This document shows, piece after piece, positions 7,299-12,478 of a stretch of 18,646 bases of DNA. The position numbers and the translations under genes are program-made. The stretch is from assembly GCA_964478455.1 (NCBI GenBank), contig CAYZJD010000043.1, positions 1-18,646 on the forward strand. Reading direction: 5' to 3'. Below the pieces are notes generated by a model. That model did not search any database. It saw only the letters and a program-made list of their open reading frames with translations, and was not told the DNA's origin. Position 1 is the stretch's first letter; each line of letters starts with the position of its first letter. This DNA comes from CAYZJD01 sp964478455. Lineage in GTDB: Bacteria; Acidobacteriota; Terriglobia; Bryobacterales; Bryobacteraceae.

Positions 7299-7331
7299 CC
7301 TCCTGTAAACGGCGGCGAAGACTCCATTCTA
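7299..7331 (-). promoter_or_regulatory. -10-like TAGAAT and AGGAGG ribosome binding site before the VTT gene
   Basis: AGGAGG lies at 7304-7299 and is the only strong ribosome binding site for the VTT gene. TAGAAT at 7331-7326 begins with the TAG stop of the anti-sigma gene, the same design as at 6702-6697. It would give a leader of roughly 20 bases. No -35 is visible, so it may be chance and the gene may simply be read through from the sigma promoter. Confidence 0.35.
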
Positions 7332-7772
7332 CAGTTGGGCGGTCCGGCCGCGACCGGAGGCGAGAGCCCAGATTCCCGCCGCGGCGCAAGCGGCCGCCGA
7401 GATCCAGACCAGGACCAGAGTGAAGGCGGGATCGTTCTGTTCCGGCCAGGGTACAAGCAGATACAGCGACAGGCCCAGCGCGGCGGCGACGCCACTGGCG
7501 CCGGCAAGATCGAGGAGATCGGAGAGACGAGGCGTTTGCGCGCCGCGCTCCTGGAGGTCAACGCGGCGCAGGATTTCTCGCGAAAACCGAGGCGAGACGG
7601 ACGGATGCCCGAGCGCGGCGGCCAGCGTTCGATCGAGCGCCGTTTGTGCCTCTTGAAAGGCGCGGCAGGCATCGCAGGAGGACAGGTGCTCCACCAGCGC
7701 GTGCTGCTCTTCCTCGGTCAGACTGTCATCAAGAGCCTTCAGGATTTCGGCCTCGAACTTATCACACGCCAT
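7329..7772 (-). CDS. Zinc-finger anti-sigma factor, membrane-anchored
   Basis: The 147-residue protein begins with a ZAS-type domain containing H-x3-C-x2-C (His29, Cys33, Cys36; 'EHLSSCDAC'), which binds zinc and holds the cognate ECF sigma factor inactive. A linker follows, then two predicted membrane helices (about 91-109 and 117-138), so the N-terminal domain should face the cytoplasm. The start ATG 7772 lies inside the last codons of the sigma gene, with an 11-base overlap, giving translational coupling and balanced synthesis. The sensing input is not evident. Confidence 0.85.
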   Translation of the reverse strand: MACDKFEAEILKALDDSLTEEEQHALVEHLSSCDACRAFQEAQTALDRTLAAALGHPSVSPRFSREILRRVDLQERGAQTPRLSDLLDLAGASGVAAALGLSLYLLVPWPEQNDPAFTLVLVWISAAACAAAGIWALASGRGRTAQL

Positions 7773-8307
7773 GTTTCACCTCCGTGGCGGATTGGCGGAA
7801 GGATGCGGCGAGTTCTTTCCGTGCGCGGTGCAAATACGTCTTCACGGTTCCGAGGGGCAAGTCCAGCATCGCAGACACCTCCTCGTATGACTTCCCTTCG
7901 AAGTAGAACAGCAGCAGCGCCTGCCTGTAGCGCCCGGGCAGGCGCGCGATGGCCGCGCGGACATCGAGGCTGTCGTCGATGGGGATTAAGCGCGAGGCCG
8001 CGGTGCCTTCGGTCAAAAGCTCTTCCGCTCTGCCTGCTCCGCGTTGTGACCGCGTCAGGCAGGTGTTTCGGGCAATGGAATAGAGCCACGTCGGAAGCGC
8101 GGCGTCGCCGCGGAATCCGGGAAGGCCGCGCCAGGCCTTCAGGAATGTGTCCTGGGCCGCGTCCTCGGCCGCCGCTTCGTCTCCCAGGATGGAGAAGCAC
8201 AGGCGGAACACCTTGTGCTGGTAGTGCTCGATCAGACATTCGAAGGCCTCGCGTCGCCGCCCGCCGTCGAGCAGCCGCTGAACGTCCTGGTCTGTCGCCT
8301 GATCCAC
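7762..8307 (-). CDS. RNA polymerase sigma factor, ECF (sigma-70 family)
   Basis: The 181-residue protein has the two ECF domains. Region 2 is at about 21-90 ('ECLIEHYQHKVFRLCFSILG', 'AEDAAQDTFLKAWRGLPGF', 'LPTWLYSIARNTC'). Region 4 is at about 118-168 ('IARLPGRYRQALLLFYFEG', 'YEEVSAMLDLPLGTVKTYLHRARKEL'). The start is GTG 8307, preceded by GGGAGG at 8316-8311. It overlaps the anti-sigma gene by 11 bases. Upstream, TGAAAC-N17-AGTCTA resembles an ECF promoter and suggests autoregulation; the mirror-image element faces the divergent gene at 8414. If that promoter is used the leader is only a few bases long. Confidence 0.93.
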   Translation of the reverse strand: MDQATDQDVQRLLDGGRRREAFECLIEHYQHKVFRLCFSILGDEAAAEDAAQDTFLKAWRGLPGFRGDAALPTWLYSIARNTCLTRSQRGAGRAEELLTEGTAASRLIPIDDSLDVRAAIARLPGRYRQALLLFYFEGKSYEEVSAMLDLPLGTVKTYLHRARKELAASFRQSATEVKHGV

Positions 8308-8318
8308 GGACCTCCCTT

Positions 8319-8386
8319 TAGACTACAAAGGCGGGTACGGAGTTTCAGCACGCCGGCTGAAACAAAACACCCTGCGCACGAGTCCG
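8319..8386. promoter_or_regulatory. Divergent symmetric ECF-type promoter pair
   Basis: GTTTCAGC (8342-8349) and GCTGAAAC (8356-8363) form a perfect 8-bp inverted repeat with a 6-base centre. Each arm gives TGAAAC as a -35-like element. On the minus strand it is followed after 17 bases by AGTCTA (8324-8319) toward the sigma gene. On the plus strand it is followed after 17 bases by AGTCCG (8381-8386) toward the membrane-protein gene. TGAAAC with a downstream GTC core resembles known ECF promoters, such as those of Bacillus SigM/SigW (spacer 16). The plus-strand start would fall near 8393, leaving about 20 bases before ATG 8414 including its ribosome binding site. Confidence 0.6.
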
Positions 8387-8413
8387 AAGGACCGAATTGG
8401 GAAGGAGGACGAG

Positions 8414-8785
8414 ATGGCGTGGATAATGCCTCTGGCGGCGGTGCTCCTGACATTCGGCATCGTGGTGGTTGCCCTGCATTACGGGAACCGGAACGAAGAA
8501 ATGCGGCACCGGGAACGCATGGCAGCGATTGACAAGAACCTGGAACTGCCCGATTCCTTTTGGAAGCGGCCGCTTCCGAACCCTCAGGCGCTGCTCCTGC
8601 GAGGGCTGATCTGGCTGGCCGTCGGAATCGGCATTGTGCTCTTGTCTGTCGGCATGTGGCTGGCGGAGGGCCGTACCGATAACGAGTTGCTGGCGGTGGG
8701 GACGGTGGGCGTCATCCCCGTTGGCGTCGGTGTGGCCTACCTTGTCGTACGACGAGTGGAGGGACGGAAGGACGTGGGTGGCTGA
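8414..8785 (+). CDS. Small three-helix membrane protein, DUF6249-like
   Basis: This 123-residue protein has three hydrophobic segments (about 3-22, 58-82 and 90-110). A polar, charged linker after the first helix ('GNRNEEMRHRERMAAIDKNL') resembles DUF6249 proteins, whose function is unknown. AAGGAGG at 8402-8408 stands five bases before the ATG, a strong ribosome binding site. It is divergent from the ECF sigma gene and has its own copy of the TGAAAC-N17-AGTC element, so it is probably a target of that sigma factor. A role in envelope stress or as an accessory to the sigma/anti-sigma pair is inference. Confidence 0.75.
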   Translation: MAWIMPLAAVLLTFGIVVVALHYGNRNEEMRHRERMAAIDKNLELPDSFWKRPLPNPQALLLRGLIWLAVGIGIVLLSVGMWLAEGRTDNELLAVGTVGVIPVGVGVAYLVVRRVEGRKDVGG

Positions 8786-8809
8786 CGCGGCGCCTACGGT
8801 TCCGCCGCG
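8786..8809. repeat. GC-rich hairpin after the DUF6249-like gene
   Basis: CGCGGCG (8786-8792) and CGCCGCG (8803-8809) form a perfect 7-bp stem with a 10-base loop immediately after the stop codon. There is no T-run, so it is not a classical intrinsic terminator. It lies in a gap between convergent genes and could help stop or stabilise either transcript. Confidence 0.4.
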
Positions 8810-8810
8810 C

Positions 8811-8834
8811 GCGGGAAACATGCGGGCTGTCCCC
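8811..8834. repeat. Dispersed intergenic repeat, copy 1
   Basis: This copy contains CGGGAA, one extra A, and ACATGCGGGCTGTCCCC. It matches the element at 12455-12477 except for that single inserted base. Both copies lie in short gaps between convergent genes and follow a GC-alternating stretch. The ends GGGA and TCCC are complementary. No transposase is nearby. It could be a REP-like element or part of a bidirectional terminator. Confidence 0.6.
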
Positions 8835-8852
8835 GGTTTCGTCCCTGGTTTC
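8829..8852. repeat. Imperfect tandem 12-mer overlapping the end of the PfpI-family gene
   Basis: GTCCCCGGTTTC (8829-8840) is followed directly by GTCCCTGGTTTC (8841-8852), two 12-base units differing at one base. The first unit uses the end of dispersed repeat copy 1 and the second runs into the stop codon of the gene at 8851-9432. Confidence 0.5.
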
Positions 8853-9432
8853 ACGGTTCGATCCTGGCGCCGAGCACGGCGAGGAACTTCTTCAGCCACT
8901 CAGGGTGGGCCGGCCATGCCGGGGCGGTGACAAGGTTGCCGTCCACGTGGGCCTGGTCGATGCCGATGTCTACGAAGGTTCCGCCGGCTCGAGTGACTTC
9001 GGGGCCGACCGCCGGGTAGCAACTCACAGAACGGCCCTGGACGACACCCGCGGCCGTGAGGATCTGCGCGCCGTGGCAGATGGCCGCGACCGGCTTGCGG
9101 GCCTCGGCAAAGTGGCGCACGATCTCCAGCACGCGCTGGTTCAGACGGAGATACTCCGGCGCCCGGCCGCCCGGGATCACCAACGCATCATACTGCTCGG
9201 CGCGAACTTCGTCGAACGTGGCGTTCAGGGTGAAGTTGTGCCCGCGCTTCTCGCTGTAGGTCTGGTCGCCCTCGAAGTCATGAATGGCGGTGCGCACAGC
9301 CTGTCCCGCCTTCTTGTTCGGGCAAACGGCATGTACCGTGTGCCCCACCATGGTAAGCGCCTGGAACGGCACCATGATCTCGTAGTCTTCGCCGAAATCA
9401 CCGACCAACATCAGTATCCGTTTTGCGGCCAT
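8851..9432 (-). CDS. DJ-1/PfpI (ThiJ) family protein
   Basis: The 193-residue protein has the DJ-1/PfpI fold signatures. The 'GDFGEDYE' segment contains the conserved Glu15. The nucleophile elbow 'AAICHGAQIL' has Cys119-His120. 'YDALVIPGGRAPEYLR' and 'LVTAPAWPAHPEWLKKFL' also fit. Members act as proteases, deglycases, chaperones or glyoxalases, so the exact activity is not predictable. The ATG is preceded by AAGGGG in the gap after ligA. The gene begins 23 bases after the ligA stop on the same strand and is probably the distal gene of a ligA operon. It converges on the DUF6249-like gene with repeat elements between. Confidence 0.88.
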   Translation of the reverse strand: MAAKRILMLVGDFGEDYEIMVPFQALTMVGHTVHAVCPNKKAGQAVRTAIHDFEGDQTYSEKRGHNFTLNATFDEVRAEQYDALVIPGGRAPEYLRLNQRVLEIVRHFAEARKPVAAICHGAQILTAAGVVQGRSVSCYPAVGPEVTRAGGTFVDIGIDQAHVDGNLVTAPAWPAHPEWLKKFLAVLGARIEP

Positions 9433-9455
9433 GTTTTCCCCTTCGGAGATCTGTA

Positions 9456-11444
9456 TTACTCAAGCATCCTCAACAGTTGTGCTTCGTCGATGACGGGAAC
9501 GTTCAGCTCGCGGGCCTTGTCGAGCTTCGAGCCGGCTTCGTCGCCCGCCACGACGTAATTCGTCTTCTTGCTGACCGAGCCGGTGACTTTGCCGCCGGCA
9601 GCCTCGATCTTCGTCCGCGCTTCGTCCCGCGTCAGATGCGGAAGCGTCCCTGTCAGGACGAACGTCAGCCCGGACAGCGCCCCGCCTGCCTCCTTCTTCC
9701 GAACCTCCTGTTCGAAGCGGAGCTCCGACTTGCGGAATCTCTCAACCAGCTCCTGGTTGTGCGGCTCCCGGAAGAACTGGAAAATGCTGCGCGCAACCTT
9801 GGGTCCGACCTCCTCGGCCTGCTGTAACGTCTCTTCGTCCGCCGCCGCGATCCTGTCGAGACTGCCGAAGGTATCCGCAAGGATCTGCGCCGTCCGCTCG
9901 CCGACGAACGGGATGCCGAGAGCACTCAACACGCGCGCCAGCGGATGCTGCCTCGTGCGGTCGATGTTGGCGAGCAGCTTCTCCGCCGACTTCTTACCCA
10001 TCCGCTCGAGCTCAACAAGGTCGTCGAGGCGAAGATCGTAAAGATCGGCCAGGCTTTTTACGAGGCCGCGATCAACAAGCTGGTCCACGATCGCCTCGCC
10101 GAGGCCGTCGATGTCCATCACGCCCCGGCCGCCGAAATGCAGGATCGACTCCTTCAGCCGCGCGGGGCAATTGGTGTTGATGCAGCGGCTGGCGACCTCG
10201 CCTTCCTGCCGCACGATGCGGCCTCCGCAGATGGGGCAGCTCTCCGGCATTGCGAACGGGCGGCGCTCGCCGGGCCGTTTGGTCACGCGCACGACCTTGG
10301 GGATGACATCGCCACTGCGCTCGATGAGCACAGAATCGCCGATCTGAACGCCAAGCCGCTCGATTTCGTCCTCGTTGTGCAGAGTGGCGCGGGAAACGGT
10401 GACGCCGCCCACGTTGACGGGCCGGAGCACCGCCGTGGGCGTGAGCACGCCGGTGCGGCCCACGTTCACCTCGATGTCCTCGACGACGGTCTCCCGCTGC
10501 TGCGCGGGGTACTTGATCGCGATCGCCCAGCGCGGAGCCTTGGCCGTCCAGCCCAGCTCGCGCTGCTGCCGGACGGAATCGATCTTCGCTACGAGACCGT
10601 CGGTTTCGTAGGGCAGCTCGTCACGGCGCGCTTCGCACTGCCGGAAGAACTCCAGCAACGCATCGACGTCCCGGCAGAGCCGGCGGTGAGGATTTACCTT
10701 GAAGCCGAGTTTCACGAGGGTGTCGAGGGATTCCCAGTGGCTGGCATGGTAGGGAGCGCCATCCACCAGAAAGAAGTAGGCGTAGTAATCGAGGCGGCGC
10801 GAGGCGGTGATCGAGGGCTCGAGCACGCGGATCGAGCCGGCGGCGGCATTCCGCGGGTTGGCGAACCGCGGGAGGCCGGCCTGATCGCGCTCAAGGTTGA
10901 GGCGCTCGAACGCCTTGCGGTTGAGGATGACTTCCCCTCGAACTTCAAAGCTGGAGAGACCGATCGATACGCGCAGCGGCAACGAGCGGATGGTGCGCGC
11001 GTTCTCGGTCACTTCTTCGCCCTGAAGTCCGTCGCCGCGGGTGACGGCGAGATGCAGCAGCCCGTCGCGGTAATGGACGGCCATGGAGAGGCCGTCCAGT
11101 TTCAATTCGGCGACGTAGTTGTAAGGGGCTGCGCCGAGGAGCGTGCGCACACGGCGGTCGAAGTCGCGCAGGTCGCCTTCGTTCAGAGCGTTGTCGAGGC
11201 TCAGCATCGGCGAGCTGTGGGCGACGGTGACGAATCCCTCGCGCGGCTTGCCGCCGACGCGCTGGGTGGGCGAGTCGGGCGTACACAGTTCCGGATGTTG
11301 CGCTTCCAGTTCCTTCAGGCGGTTCATCAGCGCGTCGTATTCGGCGTCGCTGATTTCCGGCTGGTCGAGGACATAGTACAAATGCTCGTGGTGGCGGAGC
11401 GTCCGGCGCAGTTGTTCGATCTCGGCCCGGATGTCCTTGCTCAT
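9456..11444 (-). CDS. ligA: NAD-dependent DNA ligase LigA
   Basis: This 662-residue ligase seals nicks using NAD+ in replication and repair. The N-terminal Ia domain ('HHEHLYYVLDQPEISDAEYD') is followed by the adenylation motif K-L-D-G with the adenylated Lys115 (ELKLDG). The OB domain contains 'NVGRTGVLTPTAVLRPV'. A C4 zinc finger uses Cys403, 406, 421 and 426. Helix-hairpin-helix repeats and a C-terminal BRCT domain (about 583-662, 'LTFVLTGTLPHLTRDEA') complete it. The start MSKDIRAE at 11444 has AAGGA ten bases upstream. A longer frame to 11525 would run across the promoter and into the divergent gene, so it is rejected. Length and domains are normal for LigA. Confidence 0.97.
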   Translation of the reverse strand: MSKDIRAEIEQLRRTLRHHEHLYYVLDQPEISDAEYDALMNRLKELEAQHPELCTPDSPTQRVGGKPREGFVTVAHSSPMLSLDNALNEGDLRDFDRRVRTLLGAAPYNYVAELKLDGLSMAVHYRDGLLHLAVTRGDGLQGEEVTENARTIRSLPLRVSIGLSSFEVRGEVILNRKAFERLNLERDQAGLPRFANPRNAAAGSIRVLEPSITASRRLDYYAYFFLVDGAPYHASHWESLDTLVKLGFKVNPHRRLCRDVDALLEFFRQCEARRDELPYETDGLVAKIDSVRQQRELGWTAKAPRWAIAIKYPAQQRETVVEDIEVNVGRTGVLTPTAVLRPVNVGGVTVSRATLHNEDEIERLGVQIGDSVLIERSGDVIPKVVRVTKRPGERRPFAMPESCPICGGRIVRQEGEVASRCINTNCPARLKESILHFGGRGVMDIDGLGEAIVDQLVDRGLVKSLADLYDLRLDDLVELERMGKKSAEKLLANIDRTRQHPLARVLSALGIPFVGERTAQILADTFGSLDRIAAADEETLQQAEEVGPKVARSIFQFFREPHNQELVERFRKSELRFEQEVRKKEAGGALSGLTFVLTGTLPHLTRDEARTKIEAAGGKVTGSVSKKTNYVVAGDEAGSKLDKARELNVPVIDEAQLLRMLE

Positions 11445-11486
11445 CGGCGTGTTGTCCTTGCCAGAAATGTACGGTCTCCCGCGTCT

Positions 11487-11494
11487 ATTATAAT
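11487..11494. promoter_or_regulatory. Shared bidirectional -10 region between ligA and the lipid kinase gene
   Basis: ATTATAAT at 11487-11494 gives a perfect TATAAT on both strands: 11489-11494 on the plus strand and 11492-11487 on the minus strand. The minus-strand copy would start ligA transcription near 11480, with a leader of about 36 bases. The plus-strand copy would start near 11501, about 23 bases before ATC 11524. No strong -35 is visible on either strand. Only one of the two promoters can be occupied at a time. Confidence 0.6.
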
Positions 11495-11523
11495 TGTCGA
11501 TTCCCGGAAGGACAGGCGTCGCC

Positions 11524-12438
11524 ATCCCTACTTACCGCAACGCAATTCTGATTTACAACCCTTCGGCCGGCGGGCTCCGCGGGAGGGGCGCTGCGCGACT
11601 CGACCGCGCTGTTGAAACGCTGCGGGGGGCTGGTCATCGGATCGAGGCGAAGCCGACCGAAGAGCCGGGCGACGCTACACGGATCGCGGCGGAGGCGGCG
11701 GCGAGCGGAGCCGATCTGATTCTGGTGGCCGGCGGCGATGGGACGCTGAACGAGGCGATCAACGGCGTCGCCGGTTCCGAGACGCCGGTGGGCCTGCTCC
11801 CCACGGGTACCGCCAACGTCCTGGCCTGTGAGCTGCAACTCGGCGGCTTTGAGACAGCGGCGGCGAGAGTGGGCGCCTGGATCCCCCGGCGCGTCGCGTT
11901 GGGTTTGCTGCGAGCAGCAGGCGTGCCTCCGCGATATTTCTTGCTGATGGCGGGGGCGGGACTGGACGCACACATCGTGAACAGCGTCAGCCACGAGCTG
12001 AAACGGCGCAGCGGCAAGTTCTCTTACTGGGTGGCCGGGGCGCACGAGTTCACCCGGCGTATCGATCAGTTTGAGGCACGCGTGGAAGGCGTCGCACGCC
12101 GCTGCGGCTTTGCACTCGCCAGCCGCGTGAGAAACTACGGCGGCACGCTGGAAATCGCTCGGACGGCGTCGCTCGCGAGCGACGAATTCGAGGTGGTTCT
12201 TTTTGAAGGCGCAAACCCACTGCGATATCTGAAGTACCTGGCAGGGGCGGCGGCGGGCACGTTGCGGAACATGAAGGGCATCACCGTCCTCAAGGCGCGC
12301 CGCCTGGAGCTTCTGGCGCCCGGCGATCCGCCGGTCTACGTTCAGGTGGATGGAGAAGCGGCCGGGCGGCTGCCGGCCACGGTGGAGATCGTTCCGGATG
12401 CGCTGACGCTTCTCGTTCCCGAGGATTTCCGCGGATGA
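11524..12438 (+). CDS. Diacylglycerol kinase / LCB5-family lipid kinase (YegS/DagK-like)
   Basis: The protein (about 304 residues) begins PTYRNAILIYNPSAGG and contains the catalytic-domain motif GGDGT (70-74) and 'PTGTANVLA', which bind nucleotide and position the phosphoryl acceptor. It would phosphorylate diacylglycerol or a related lipid at the inner membrane. The start is odd. The frame opens after TAA 11491-11493 and its only canonical start, TTG 11494, overlaps the -10 box TATAAT and has no ribosome binding site. The conserved N-terminus points instead to ATC 11524, with GGAAGGA at 11506-11512. It could be a rare ATC start or an ATG-to-ATC change. It converges on the AspT-like gene. Confidence 0.88.
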   Translation: MPTYRNAILIYNPSAGGLRGRGAARLDRAVETLRGAGHRIEAKPTEEPGDATRIAAEAAASGADLILVAGGDGTLNEAINGVAGSETPVGLLPTGTANVLACELQLGGFETAAARVGAWIPRRVALGLLRAAGVPPRYFLLMAGAGLDAHIVNSVSHELKRRSGKFSYWVAGAHEFTRRIDQFEARVEGVARRCGFALASRVRNYGGTLEIARTASLASDEFEVVLFEGANPLRYLKYLAGAAAGTLRNMKGITVLKARRLELLAPGDPPVYVQVDGEAAGRLPATVEIVPDALTLLVPEDFRG

Positions 12439-12454
12439 GCCAACCGGCGCGCGT

Positions 12455-12477
12455 GCGGGAACATGCGGGCTGTCCCC
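12455..12477. repeat. Dispersed intergenic repeat, copy 2
   Basis: This copy contains CGGGAACATGC then GGGCTGTCCCC, matching copy 1 at 8811-8834 apart from one A. It fills most of the 40-base gap between the lipid kinase stop and the convergent AspT-like stop. It is preceded by GCGCGCGT, as copy 1 is preceded by a similar GC alternation. Confidence 0.6.
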
Positions 12478-12478
12478 A

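Noticed and set aside
11445..11525. N-terminal extension of LigA to 11525
   Set aside because: It would cross the TATAAT box and overlap the divergent kinase gene; MSKDIRAE at 11444 has a ribosome binding site and the usual LigA length.
9945..11615. 556-codon open frame on the plus strand opposite ligA
   Set aside because: Its length comes from the high GC content and the codon bias of ligA on the other strand; the composition is full of His, Arg and Gln with no domain, and ligA itself is unmistakable.
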